Shown here piece by piece: positions 8,047 through 16,450 of a stretch of 64,000 nucleotides of DNA. The notes under the pieces were generated by a model that saw only the letters and a program-made list of their open reading frames with translations, was not told the DNA's origin and did no database searches. Numbering within the stretch: the stretch's first letter is position 1; each line of letters begins with the position of its first letter. This DNA is from Nocardia albiluteola. GTDB lineage: Bacteria > Actinomycetota > Actinomycetes > Mycobacteriales > Mycobacteriaceae. The position numbers were made by a program, and so were the translations under genes. The DNA lies in assembly GCF_018860155.1 (NCBI RefSeq), contig NZ_JAHKNI010000002.1:598713-662712 (forward strand). The letters run 5' to 3'.

Positions 8047-8928
8047 CTATCGACCGGCAGGCCCCTCCCGATATTGGAAAAAAGTTCCCCATGCCCGGTA
8101 GCGGTGACGGGCGATAGTGGGCAGGTAGTGCGTCGTCAGCGCCCGCGGCGTGCGGTCGGCGAAGATCGACACATCCCGGATCAGATGCGCCTGATCGGTG
8201 TATCCGCAGGAGGCGGCCACGTCGGCGGCGGGCCGTCCCGCCAGCAGGCCGTCGACCGCGTGCCGAAACCGGACCAGCATCGCCGCTCGCTTGGGCGGCA
8301 GCCCGATCTGCGCCTCGAACCTCGACAACAGCCGTTTGCGGCTCCAGCCGAATGAGTCGGCGAGCTCACCGATCCGCACCTGGCCGTGGGTGGTGAGTAT
8401 GCGATTCCAGCCGGCGAGCACCTCGGGATCCGGCGCTCGCGTCGGCCGGTCACACTGTGCCAGAAATGATTTCGTCAGCGCGAAACGCTCGTCCCAGGTG
8501 TCGGCGCCCGCGAGTCGTTCACGCAGCAGCCGAGCGCGCGCTCCCCACAGGTCCTGCAGGTCGACGATGCCACGCCCCAGATCCGTTGGGGGAACGCCCA
8601 ATAACGAATACGCCTGGATCGGCGTCAACCGCACCTCGACACACTCGGCCCGCTCGCTCCGAATCCGCATGGCCTCGATGGGAAGTCCCGCGACGAACCC
8701 GCCGACCGCGCGCCGCCCCTCGGCATCGTCGATGACAACATCGCTGTCCCCGAACTGAATCAGCACGGTAACCTGCGGCGTCCCGGCAACCCGCAGATCC
8801 AGGCCGGCACCGCCGGCATCCCGATACCCGATGATCGCGGTGCCTGTCGTCCCGGCATCCGCGTGTCTCGCGAAGTCCCACTCGGCACCGGGCTCGCGAC
8901 CGGGATCCTCGACTCTCACCCTTTCCAC
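8047..8928 (-). CDS. AraC family transcriptional regulator
   Basis: A 293-residue regulator with the AraC double helix-turn-helix in its last 110 residues (RIGELADSFGWSRKRLLSRF for the first helix pair, then VAASCGYTDQAHLIRDVSIF for the second). The N-terminal half is a sensing domain with no recognised ligand. It is followed on the same strand by a serine hydrolase gene 69 bp away, so the two likely form one unit. Both lie in the block that separates the PspC kinase from its regulator. Confidence 0.9.
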   Translation of the reverse strand: MERVRVEDPGREPGAEWDFARHADAGTTGTAIIGYRDAGGAGLDLRVAGTPQVTVLIQFGDSDVVIDDAEGRRAVGGFVAGLPIEAMRIRSERAECVEVRLTPIQAYSLLGVPPTDLGRGIVDLQDLWGARARLLRERLAGADTWDERFALTKSFLAQCDRPTRAPDPEVLAGWNRILTTHGQVRIGELADSFGWSRKRLLSRFEAQIGLPPKRAAMLVRFRHAVDGLLAGRPAADVAASCGYTDQAHLIRDVSIFADRTPRALTTHYLPTIARHRYRAWGTFFQYREGPAGR

Positions 8929-9066
8929 GCTACGGCCGACGCGGCAGCGGAGCTCCCGTGCATCTCGATGGCGACCTGTCCCTGGGCCTGATGCTCGAAC
9001 CCGTTGTCGCTGTGCAGCACCGGCCGACGCGGCATCGGGGGTATCGGGCGGTTGCGGTGCACCCGG

Positions 9067-9759
9067 CTACTCGGAAATGTGGGTTGCATCGTCGAACGAC
9101 ACCGAGGTTCGGTCTTGCCGGATCGTGACGGTGGCGCAGAGGGTGCTTCGGTCCAGACCCCAGCCCGCGGGATGGCAGGCGCTCCACTTGTTTCGCTTCT
9201 CGTCGTATACGAACGGCCAGTTGTGCGCTTGCAGGTGCTGAACCATCAGATCGGCTACCTCCGTCGCCGGTGCCCCGCGGGTGCTGCCGATCTCGAACGA
9301 TCGAGAGCAGACGGTCGAATCGTTGTCGGAGTCGTCGTAGTCGCGGCACCGGGTCTGGCTGCCGGTCGGTGTCAGTCCCGCGGGCAGTGGCGGCAGGATG
9401 CCGGCGGATGGGATCGAGGCCCGCTGTCCGTGCGTGATCAGGGCGATAGCCACCATGCCGCCCAGGCTCAGGACGCAGTACACGGCACCGAGGATCGTGC
9501 CGGCGATGGTGATCGCGGTGACGCGCCCGCCCGTCCACCCATCGACGTACAACCCCGAGACGAAGACAACCACGTCCGCCACGATGAGTATCGCCATGAC
9601 GGTGGTCTTCTGCGCGGGCAGTAGCCGGTCGTTGGCGACGGCGAACTCGCCCGCTGCCACGGCCACCAGAATCACCCCACCCCCCAGCACAATTCGAGGA
9701 CTGCGTGCCGCCAGTAACCAGCACAGCAGCGGTACGAGAAAGATCAGCTGCACGGGCAT
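9067..9759 (-). CDS. Unrecognised membrane protein with extracytoplasmic domain
   Basis: A 230-residue protein of unknown function. Four hydrophobic segments (about residues 4-20, 24-40, 51-68 and 78-107) are followed by a soluble C-terminal region of about 115 residues with four cysteines (in TRCRDYDD, STVCSRS, WSACHP and STLCAT) that could form two disulfides outside the membrane. It is preceded by AraC and hydrolase genes on the same strand but with a different orientation from the flanking two-component genes. No named family was recognised. Confidence 0.6.
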   Translation of the reverse strand: MPVQLIFLVPLLCWLLAARSPRIVLGGGVILVAVAAGEFAVANDRLLPAQKTTVMAILIVADVVVFVSGLYVDGWTGGRVTAITIAGTILGAVYCVLSLGGMVAIALITHGQRASIPSAGILPPLPAGLTPTGSQTRCRDYDDSDNDSTVCSRSFEIGSTRGAPATEVADLMVQHLQAHNWPFVYDEKRNKWSACHPAGWGLDRSTLCATVTIRQDRTSVSFDDATHISE

Positions 9760-10089
9760 GCTGTCAGCCTATGGCTCGCCGAAACACTTTCGTCGAAGCG
9801 GGATCACGCAAGGCCGAGAAAGCGGCCGGTCCGGACACCTCCGGCGGATGGGGTCGAGTGCCCGATCGGCGGCGGTGAGATCGTCGTCGCCGGCGCTGCG
9901 GTCTCGCGCCGGGCCGACGCCTGATGGGCGCTGTCGGCGAAGCCGTCCGAAACCGCGCACGGCCGGAGCGAATGCGGAGGTACGCCTACCGAAGCGGCCG
10001 AACGGGGCTGTCGAGATGGATGCCGGGATGTGGTGCCGGTGGTGATGCTGTGCTCGGTAGCGTGGCATTCATCCGAGGTGAGGAGAACT
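9760..10089. other. 330-bp gap upstream of the LuxR regulator
   Basis: No convincing gene is seen. Short open frames here have no coding signature. A good ribosome binding site (GAGGTGAGGAG, 10075-10085) precedes the GTG of the response regulator. This is the right edge of the block that separates kinase from regulator. Confidence 0.5.
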
Positions 10090-10761
10090 GTGGCTATCCG
10101 GGTGTTTCTGGTCGATGACCATGCGGTGTTCCGGTCCGGGGTGCGGGCCGAGCTGAGCCGTGAGAACGACATGGAGGTGGTGGGGGAGGCCGGTGCGGTG
10201 GCCGAGGCCATCGCCGGTGTCGCGGCGACCCGGCCGGATGTGGTGCTGCTGGATGTGCACATGCCCGATGGTGGTGGGGTTGCGGTGCTGCAGGGGATCG
10301 AGAAGGGGGCGGGGAACGGACGGGGCGAGGGTGCGGGGCCGGTCTGCCTGGCGCTGAGCGTGTCCGACGCCGCCGAGGATGTGATCGCGGTGATCCGCGC
10401 GGGCGCGCGGGGCTATGTCACCAAGACCATTTCCGGACCCGAACTGGCCGACGGTATTCGTCGCGTCGCGGGCGGCGACGCGGTGTTCAGCCCGCGCCTG
10501 GCCGGATTCGTGCTGGACTCGTTCACCGGCCGGTCCCCGGCGCCCGAGCCGCCCCTGGATCCGGAACTGGATTCGCTGACCCCGCGCGAGCTGGAGGTGT
10601 TGCGCCTGCTCGCGCGCGGTTACACCTATCGCGAGATCGCCGAGTCCCTGTTCATCTCGGTCAAGACTGTCGAGACTCACGCCTCCAACGTGCTGCGCAA
10701 GACTCAGCAGTCCAATCGGAATGCGTTGACACGCTGGGCACACCGCCGCCGGATCGACTGA
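10090..10761 (+). CDS. NarL/LuxR-type response regulator
   Basis: A 223-residue response regulator. The receiver domain (residues 1-120) contains the acidic pair in VDDH, the phospho-acceptor Asp55 in LLDVHMPDGG and the conserved Lys of YVTKT. The C-terminal LuxR helix-turn-helix begins at SLTPRELEVLRLLARG. GTG at 10090 is chosen because the receiver starts VAIRVFLVDDH and a strong GAGGTGAGGAG site lies just upstream. It is the likely partner of the PspC sensor kinase ending at 6057; in related genomes these two are adjacent. Confidence 0.92.
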   Translation: MAIRVFLVDDHAVFRSGVRAELSRENDMEVVGEAGAVAEAIAGVAATRPDVVLLDVHMPDGGGVAVLQGIEKGAGNGRGEGAGPVCLALSVSDAAEDVIAVIRAGARGYVTKTISGPELADGIRRVAGGDAVFSPRLAGFVLDSFTGRSPAPEPPLDPELDSLTPRELEVLRLLARGYTYREIAESLFISVKTVETHASNVLRKTQQSNRNALTRWAHRRRID

Positions 10762-10794
10762 CTCGGCTGGAGCGAACGGCGAACGGCGATCAGC

Positions 10795-10811
10795 GGGCCG
10801 CGGTTCGGCCC
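10795..10811 (+). terminator. Possible hairpin terminator after the response regulator
   Basis: GGGCCG and CGGCCC arms of 6 bp flank a 5-base loop 34 bp after the stop codon. There is no T run, so it could only be an actinobacterial I-shaped terminator. Weak evidence. Confidence 0.3.
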
Positions 10812-10872
10812 GATAGGATCACTGGTCACTACACAAAATTGTCGTCATTGTTCGTTCCAGGGGGGAGATCCC

Positions 10873-11604
10873 ATGCAACAAATCGAATTCCGGCTTTCGC
10901 CCGCGCAGCGCGCGGCGAACGCCGGCTTCAGTCTCGTCGTGTTCGCCATCATCGGATTGCTGCGTTTGGTTACCCAGGGTCTTGCACTCGGGGTCGCCTT
11001 CTTCGTGCTCGGTATCGTGGTGTCGGCGCTGAACTTCGGGCTCGGTGCGCTGTGGTCGCTGACGCTCACTCCGGAGGGGGTGACGATCAAGCGATACGGC
11101 ACCACGGTCATTGGGTGGGGTGAGCTCCAGTCCGTCGTCGAGCGGAACTGGCTCGGCACCAAGCAGGTGAAATTCATTCGACGCCAGGGCGGTGCGAAGA
11201 TTTCGCTCGCACCCATGACGCACTGGCTGGTCAAGGATCCGGAGTTCGAGCAGAAGCTGGCGACGATTCGGCAGTGGCATGTGCAGTTCGGCGGCGGGGC
11301 CGGCGCTCCGCAGCAGCCTTACGGTCAGCAGCCCTACGGCCAGCAGGGGTACCCGGCGCAGCAGCCCTACGCTCAGCAGCAGCCGTATGGCCAGCAGCAG
11401 GCCTACGCCCAGCAGCCGCAGCAGAATTACGGCCAGCAGCCGCCGCAGAATTACGGCCAGCAGCCCTACCCGGCGCCGAATCCCGCTGCAGCACAGCAGC
11501 CTTATGGGCAGCCTCCGCAGCAGGGGTATCCCAATGGCGCACAGCAGATTCCGAATCAACAGCAGTATCCGAGCGCCCCACAGCAAGGCCAGCCGCGCTG
11601 GTAG
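10873..11604 (+). CDS. Membrane protein with Q/P/Y-rich repetitive tail
   Basis: A 243-residue protein. Two hydrophobic segments (about residues 18-38 and 40-58) precede a compact domain (about 63-140, from [16 protein letters not shown]) that resembles the PH-like/YcxB-type domains of small bacterial membrane proteins. From about residue 147 to the end it is almost only Gln, Pro, Tyr, Gly and Ala in QPYGQ-like units. The tail should be disordered and sticky. A GGGGGAG ribosome binding site lies just upstream. Function unknown. Confidence 0.7.
   Translation: MQQIEFRLSPAQRAANAGFSLVVFAIIGLLRLVTQGLALGVAFFVLGIVVSALNFGLGALWSLTLTPEGVTIKRYGTTVIGWGELQSVVERNWLGTKQVKFIRRQGGAKISLAPMTHWLVKDPEFEQKLATIRQWHVQFGGGAGAPQQPYGQQPYGQQGYPAQQPYAQQQPYGQQQAYAQQPQQNYGQQPPQNYGQQPYPAPNPAAAQQPYGQPPQQGYPNGAQQIPNQQQYPSAPQQGQPRW
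11311..11600 (+). repeat. QPYGQ-type low-complexity coding repeat
   Basis: The reading frame encodes degenerate copies of [12 protein letters not shown] and QNYGQQP from about residue 147 to 243. The DNA repeats CAGCAGCCNTACGGNCAG-like words. It is an internal protein repeat, not a separate element. Confidence 0.85.
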
Positions 11605-11650
11605 TGGTTGCCGCTACGGCGGGACGACTGTCGCTGTATCGATTCAGCAC

Positions 11651-11763
11651 GTGCCTATTCGCGATTCACAGGCGTCCTGCTCGCGATTCGGCGCATGCCT
11701 CACTCGTGAGTCGGCACATGCCTTGCTCGCGATTCCATGTACGCCCGCTCGTGAGTCGGCATG
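11651..11763. repeat. Imperfect tandem repeat of about 22.5 bp in a convergent gap
   Basis: The core CGYGAKTC occurs at 11660, 11682, 11705, 11728 and 11750, spaced 22-23 bp. The fuller unit is roughly TGCCTNNCTCGYGAKTCGGC. It lies between the convergent Q-rich protein gene and the Ser/Thr kinase gene. A related but more degenerate sequence occurs at 20690-20812, also between convergent genes. Confidence 0.75.
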
Positions 11764-11805
11764 CTGGATCGTGTTGTAGCGAGCCTGGATTCGCGGATCC
11801 CGCCC

Positions 11806-12936
11806 CTACATCACGGCGACGAGAATCACGATGAGGATGAGCAGTCCGATCAGCAGCCCCACCGCGATCGCGAGCGGCGCGGCATTCGGGCCCATGGAGT
11901 CCAGGCGCAGGCCCACTGTGCGTTGCGGCGCAGGGGCGCTCGGGGCGTTGGCGCGGGGGGCGCGGGGCAGCGGAACCGAGTGCGGGCTGCGGAGTCCGGC
12001 GGCGGAGTTGCGCGTGGCCCAGGCCGGGATGGTGCCGTCGTCGGTGCGGACCGGGGCGCCGAGAATGTAGGGCCCGGTGCCGGGACCGAATACGGCGGTG
12101 AGGATTTCGTTGCGGGCCTCGGCCATCGTGGGGCGGCGCTGCGGCGCGGGTTCCATCATGTGCAGCAGCGCCTCGGTGAGCGCGCCGCTGCGGGCGGGCG
12201 GGGTGATCTGCGCCATCGCGGCGCGCTGCACGATGACGTCGTTGTCCTCGTCGAAGCCGTACGGCGGCCTTCCCTCGACCGCGGTGTATAGCGTTGCACC
12301 AAGGGAATACACGTCGCTGGCGGTGGTCGGCTGGGCGCCGCGCGCCACCTCCGGAGGCATATAGGCCGGGGTGCCCGTGATGACGTCCTCCGGCTCGTCG
12401 GACAGCTCCCCGGCGCCGCGCGAGATGCCGAAATCGCTGAGTTTCACCGTGCCGACCTCCGCGCCGCGGTCGGCGACCAGGATATTGCCCGGCTTGATAT
12501 CGCGGTGCACGATGCCCGCGGCATGCGCGGCGGCCAGCGCATCGGCGACCTGCGCGCCGATCTGTGCCACCTCGATCGGCGGCAGCGCATCGGCCAGGGC
12601 CAGCGCCTTGGCGACGCTGCGCGAGGGCAGGTACTCCATGACCAGCCACGGCTCGCCGGCCTCGAGGACCACGTCGTAGACGGCGATGGCGTGCTCGTGC
12701 GACAGCTTGGCCGCGACCCGGCCCTCGTGCACGATCTGGTCGCGGACCGCCTTGGCCACCTCTTCGCTCAGGCCCGCGGTGGTCAGCACCTGTTTGATGG
12801 CGACGTCGCGGTTCAGCAGCCGGTCGCGGGCCAGCCACACCGCACCCATTCCGCCACCGCCGAGCTTGGACTGCAGACGGTAGCGGCCGGCGACCAGATA
12901 GTCGGGGCCGACGATGGGGCGCGCGCGTTCGGTCAC
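11806..12936 (-). CDS. Eukaryote-type serine/threonine protein kinase
   Basis: A 376-residue Pkn-type kinase. The glycine loop is GGGGMGAVW, the ATP lysine is in VAIKQVL, the catalytic loop is HRDIKPGN, and the metal loop is SDFGISR, followed by TPAYMPPEV in place of APE. The kinase domain takes about 275 residues, then comes a Pro/Arg-rich linker and one C-terminal membrane helix (LAIAVGLLIGLLILIVILV) with almost nothing outside, so there is no PASTA sensor. The GTG at 12936 is chosen because the conserved start (GRYRLQSKLG) follows soon after; the frame is open upstream to 13242 but that part is arginine-rich and not kinase-like. Confidence 0.92.
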   Translation of the reverse strand: MTERARPIVGPDYLVAGRYRLQSKLGGGGMGAVWLARDRLLNRDVAIKQVLTTAGLSEEVAKAVRDQIVHEGRVAAKLSHEHAIAVYDVVLEAGEPWLVMEYLPSRSVAKALALADALPPIEVAQIGAQVADALAAAHAAGIVHRDIKPGNILVADRGAEVGTVKLSDFGISRGAGELSDEPEDVITGTPAYMPPEVARGAQPTTASDVYSLGATLYTAVEGRPPYGFDEDNDVIVQRAAMAQITPPARSGALTEALLHMMEPAPQRRPTMAEARNEILTAVFGPGTGPYILGAPVRTDDGTIPAWATRNSAAGLRSPHSVPLPRAPRANAPSAPAPQRTVGLRLDSMGPNAAPLAIAVGLLIGLLILIVILVAVM

Positions 12937-13019
12937 GGGCGCGAGAATAGCCGAAAACGATGCTGCCTGGCCTGCTTCGGAATCTCGAGATTCGTAAGTA
13001 CGACTCGAACGGGTCCGAG

Positions 13020-13649
13020 TCAAGTGGCCGAGAGCCGTTCCACTTCCTCGGCGAAGAGTAGCGCCGGGTCGAACCCCATGCCGGCGAAATGGCCCGCGAG
13101 TTCCAGGGATAGCACGCCGTGTACGCGGGTCCAGAAGGTCAGGGCCCGATGCAGAGCCGCGGCCGTCTCCGGTTCCCGGTCGGTGCGCTCGGCGAGATGG
13201 GTGTCGAAAAGGGTTGCGGGCCTTGGTGGAACGCTGCTCCACGCCGCGAGCAGCACGGTCATGATCTCGTCCGAGACTGCCGTCGTGTCCTCGGGCGCAC
13301 GGTATCCGGGGACCGGCGTGCCGTAGATCAGGAAGTATCGCTGCGGATCCTGCAGCGCCCAGTCCCGCACGGTGTGGGCGAGCTGGGCCACGTCGGCGCC
13401 GTCGTCGGAGGCGGCCCGGACCGCGTCGGCGAGGCTGCGGTACGCATCGCCGATGAGTTCGGTGATCAGCTCGTCGCGGCCGGCGTAGTACCGGTAGAGG
13501 GCTGGGCCGCTCATGCCCACCTGTTTGGCGATCGCGTTGAGCGACAACGCGGACGCGCCCGACTCGGCGATCTGCTCCCAGGCGTGCTGCTTGATCTCCG
13601 CGCGCATCTGCTCGCGATACCGTTCGCGCGGACTCCGCACGTCCGTCAT
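13020..13649 (-). CDS. TetR family regulator
   Basis: A 209-residue TetR regulator with helix-turn-helix SLNAIAKQVGMSGPALYRYY and a C-terminal domain of the TetR_C_33 type (ending around RVHGVLSLELAGHFAGMG). The ATG at 13649 (MTDVRSPRERYRE) is preceded by GAGGAGTGG and is preferred over the in-frame ATG at 13739. It is divergent from the SRPBCC gene at 13793, and the gap holds inverted repeats that are probably its operators. Confidence 0.92.
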   Translation of the reverse strand: MTDVRSPRERYREQMRAEIKQHAWEQIAESGASALSLNAIAKQVGMSGPALYRYYAGRDELITELIGDAYRSLADAVRAASDDGADVAQLAHTVRDWALQDPQRYFLIYGTPVPGYRAPEDTTAVSDEIMTVLLAAWSSVPPRPATLFDTHLAERTDREPETAAALHRALTFWTRVHGVLSLELAGHFAGMGFDPALLFAEEVERLSAT

Positions 13650-13672
13650 GGCCACTCCTCGACTCCTCGGAT

Positions 13673-13732
13673 AGTTAGAGGTTATCACTTTTTCTATTGA
13701 CTCTAACGACAGAAGAGTTATAGCCTCTAACT
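13673..13732. promoter_or_regulatory. Inverted operator pair between TetR and SRPBCC genes
   Basis: AGTTAGAGGTTATCACTTTTT (13673 onward) and, inverted, the sequence ending at 13732 (AGTTAGAGGCTATAACTCTT on the minus strand) are two copies of one element facing each other across an A/T-rich centre. The shared core is AGTTAGAGGNTATNACT. The placement in the divergent gap suggests TetR binding on both promoters. Confidence 0.7.
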
Positions 13733-13792
13733 CAAGCAAGAGATGCTAACGATCCGGCTCTCGGATCGGCCTCGAAAATCAGGAGTAGAGCC

Positions 13793-14437
13793 ATGACCGA
13801 CACCCGCTCGTCCCGCGCCCCGAAACAGGCCTCCCGCGGTGGTCGCAGGGCACTGCTCGGCATCGCGCTGACCGCCGGAATCCTCGGCGCCACAACGGCG
13901 CCCGCGCTCGCCGACGGCCCGGTGACCGATCCGGCGCCGCTGTCCTGCGAGGGGCAGACCATCGATCTCACCGCCCCGATCCACTACCGGACCGAGGCGC
14001 TGATCAAGGCGCCGCTGGAGAAGATCTGGAACATTCAGACCGATGTGGCGCACTGGCCCGCCTGGCAGAAGCCGGTCACGAGCATGCGCCGCCTGGATTC
14101 GGGGCCGCTGCGGCCGGGCTCGCAGTTCCGCTGGACCACCCCGGCTCCCGCCACCGCCACGACCCCCGCGACCACCCTGAGCATCACCTCGACCGTCCGG
14201 CAGATTCGTGAGCATCAGTGCATTCGCTGGACCGGTCCGGCGATCGGTGACGGAATGCGCATCGACGGCGGCACCCACGTCTGGACCTTCACCCCGGTCC
14301 ACGACGGCGTCCTGGTGCGGACCCAGGAGAACTGGCGAGGAGCGCAGGTCGAGTCCGACGTCCCGACCTCCACCCGATTTCTCGGCGCCGGCCTCGAGGC
14401 CTGGCTGACCGATCTGCGGAACGCCGCTGAGCATTGA
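13793..14437 (+). CDS. Exported SRPBCC (START-like) protein
   Basis: A 214-residue protein. Residues 1-41 form an export signal with adjacent arginines (GGRRALLGIALTAGILGATT) and an ALA-D cleavage site, possibly Tat-dependent. The remainder is an SRPBCC/polyketide-cyclase fold (IHYRTEALIKAPLEKIWNIQTDVAHWPAW, later GTHVWTFTPVHDGVLVRTQE), which binds hydrophobic ligands. It is divergent from and probably controlled by the adjacent TetR regulator. Two cysteines (LSCEG and HQCIRW) could form a disulfide, fitting an exported protein. Ligand unknown. Confidence 0.82.
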   Translation: MTDTRSSRAPKQASRGGRRALLGIALTAGILGATTAPALADGPVTDPAPLSCEGQTIDLTAPIHYRTEALIKAPLEKIWNIQTDVAHWPAWQKPVTSMRRLDSGPLRPGSQFRWTTPAPATATTPATTLSITSTVRQIREHQCIRWTGPAIGDGMRIDGGTHVWTFTPVHDGVLVRTQENWRGAQVESDVPTSTRFLGAGLEAWLTDLRNAAEH

Positions 14438-14494
14438 GTCGGAGGCCTCATCGCGCTGGGCGGCCACGTAATCCGTTGCCGCCCAGTCGGATCG

Positions 14495-15223
14495 CTAGAC
14501 CTCCGCCGCGTCGGCGCGGGCGGCGCGGGCGCGGGCACGGCGGACGACCGCCAGAGTGACGGCGATCAGCACGCCGAAGGTGGTCACCATCATGACGTTG
14601 GACAACCACACCATGGTCGGGATGGACAGGTGGTAGACGAGCACCACCCGCAGCGCCGCCTCGGCACACAGTCCCGCGCCCCAGACGACGCTCAGGGTGG
14701 CGAGTGTGCGCCGCATCCGCGGGTTGGTGCGGTACCGCTCCCGGAATGCGGCCGCGGCCTCGGCGGACATGCCGCGCTGTGCGCTCACGTAGATCAGGGG
14801 CCGGCCGATCGCGGTACTGAGCAGGAAGGCCGCTCCGATCAGGGCGGTGGTGAAGGAGTCCTTGGCGACCACGAAGCGGGCATCGCCGGAGGTGAAGGTC
14901 AGCACGAGCCCGAGCGCGAAGCTGGCCAGGATCACCGCCGCGAACGGATCGAGCTGACGCTTGCGCACGATCTCGGCGACCAGGAACACCCCCGACAGCA
15001 CCGTCCCGGCGCCGAGGGCGACCAGATTGCTCGCACCCGCGGCGTGCAGCCCGTAGTAGGCGGCCATCGGTACCCCGACATCGCGGAGCAACTGGCGGGC
15101 CAGGGCCTTGCGGTCCACTCCGGGTGCGGCGGTGCTCGCCTGTGGCACCTGGGTGGGCGCCTCGGCTCGGCTCGGCTCGGATTGTGTTGTACCCAGGCCG
15201 TTCTGCGCGTCTGCGAATGCCAT
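14495..15223 (-). CDS. VC0807-type integral membrane protein
   Basis: A 242-residue membrane protein with a soluble N-terminus (about 45 residues) and about six membrane segments, including LVALGAGTVLSGVFLVAEIV, PFAAVILASFALGLVLTF and a C-terminal pair ending RRARARAARADAAEV. It resembles the VC0807/DUF3159-like group of unknown function. The ATG at 15223 is preceded by GAGAGGG and is preferred over an in-frame ATG at 15430, whose extra 69 residues look non-coding. Transcribed divergently from the mymA-like operon. Confidence 0.75.
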   Translation of the reverse strand: MAFADAQNGLGTTQSEPSRAEAPTQVPQASTAAPGVDRKALARQLLRDVGVPMAAYYGLHAAGASNLVALGAGTVLSGVFLVAEIVRKRQLDPFAAVILASFALGLVLTFTSGDARFVVAKDSFTTALIGAAFLLSTAIGRPLIYVSAQRGMSAEAAAAFRERYRTNPRMRRTLATLSVVWGAGLCAEAALRVVLVYHLSIPTMVWLSNVMMVTTFGVLIAVTLAVVRRARARAARADAAEV

Positions 15224-15402
15224 GGTGTGTCCCTCTCGATCTGATGGTCGCCCGGGGTGCTCGCCGAAACCGCAGTTCCGGCACCGGCTTCCATCTTTCG
15301 CGCCCGACCCGCTCGCCCACATCAGCCGAGCGGTCGAGAAGGGTGGAGTAGCTCGCTCCACCCTCGTCCACCCGACTCGGTATTCACCGTGACTAGGTGT
15401 TG

Positions 15403-15434
15403 ACCAATGTGCCATTGACAACTGGCACATTGGT
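15403..15434. promoter_or_regulatory. Perfect 12-bp inverted repeat upstream of the esterase operon
   Basis: ACCAATGTGCCA (15403-15414) and its exact complement TGGCACATTGGT (15423-15434) flank an 8-base centre that contains TTGACA, a consensus -35 hexamer. No T run follows, so an operator overlapping the operon promoter is more likely than a terminator. The cognate regulator may be the MerR protein at the end of the operon or an unlinked factor. Confidence 0.7.
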
Positions 15435-15465
15435 TGCGATGCTGAGCCTCATGAGGACAGGGTCA

Positions 15466-16449
15466 ATGGCGACCCACTCGCCGTCGGCGATCCCCACCCG
15501 GGCGACGCCGCGGACGCGACTCGCGGCCGCGGCGTCGGTGGTGGGGTTGCGCCAGGTCAATGGGTGGTTGCCGAACAATCGGATCGGAATCGAGGCTGGG
15601 CGGGGACTCATTGCCGCGGTCATGGCGCTCGGCGGGCCGGTCCCGCCGGGGACCGCGGTCGAGCCGGTCCGATCGGGCGGCGTGCGCGGCGAATGGGTCC
15701 GGGCGGCCGGGGTGCGGCACGGGAATCAGGCCGTCTACTACCTCCACGGCAGCGGATATGTGGTGTGCTCGGCGCGCACGCATCGGGGACTGGCCGCACG
15801 CATCTCGAAGGCGACCGGGCTGCCGGTATTCGTGCTGGACTACCGGCTCGCGCCCGAGCATCCGTTTCCGGCGGCCGCGCAGGACACCGCGGCGGGATAC
15901 CGCTGGCTGCTCGAACATGGTTACCGCGCCGGGGATCTGGTGATCGGCGGGGATTCGGCCGGCGGCCACCTCGCGCTGGATCTGCTGCTGCAGAACGCGA
16001 TTGCCGGGATCGAACAGCCCGCGGGGACGTTCATGTTCTCGCCGTTGATCGATACCACGCTGACCCTCGCGCGGCGGCGCGATCGGGTGCTGCCGGACCC
16101 CATGGCCCCGGCGGCGGTGGGGCGACGGCTCATCGAGCTGTATACCGCCACCGCGCCGGCGGATTCGCCGCGGCTGCGGCTCACGATTCCGCCCGGCGCG
16201 CCCCTGCCGCCGCTGTTCGTGCAGGCCAGCGCGGGGGAGATGCTGGCCGATGACGCCCGCCACCTGCGGGACATGGCCGTGGCGGCGGGGGTGCCGTGCG
16301 AGCTGGAGCTGTGGCCCGGGCGGATCCATGTCTTCCAGGCGCTGCCGTTGCTGGTTCCCGAGGCCACGCCCGCTCTGCGACGGGTCGCGGCATTTGCGGC
16401 TTCGGTACTGGCGCAGGTCGATTCGAATTCCGGAAAGCAGGTGGGCTGA
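15466..16449 (+). CDS. Alpha/beta hydrolase of the hormone-sensitive lipase family (LipR-like)
   Basis: A 327-residue esterase. The oxyanion-hole motif HGSGY (about residue 92; HGGG in most members) and the nucleophile motif GDSAGG (about residue 162) place it in the HSL/family IV esterases; the acid and base are expected near PLFVQASAGEMLADD and GRIHVFQ. It hydrolyses short acyl esters in the cytosol. Its order with an SDR and a flavin monooxygenase matches the mycobacterial mymA operon, where lipR fills this place. ATG at 15466 follows AGGACAGGG; an ATG at 15451 is possible. The stop is 1 bp before the next start. Confidence 0.88.
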   Translation: MATHSPSAIPTRATPRTRLAAAASVVGLRQVNGWLPNNRIGIEAGRGLIAAVMALGGPVPPGTAVEPVRSGGVRGEWVRAAGVRHGNQAVYYLHGSGYVVCSARTHRGLAARISKATGLPVFVLDYRLAPEHPFPAAAQDTAAGYRWLLEHGYRAGDLVIGGDSAGGHLALDLLLQNAIAGIEQPAGTFMFSPLIDTTLTLARRRDRVLPDPMAPAAVGRRLIELYTATAPADSPRLRLTIPPGAPLPPLFVQASAGEMLADDARHLRDMAVAAGVPCELELWPGRIHVFQALPLLVPEATPALRRVAAFAASVLAQVDSNSGKQVG

Positions 16450-16450
16450 T

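Noticed and set aside
15403-15434. Terminator for the upstream region
   Set aside because: The perfect hairpin is followed by no T run and lies between divergent genes, so an operator is more likely.
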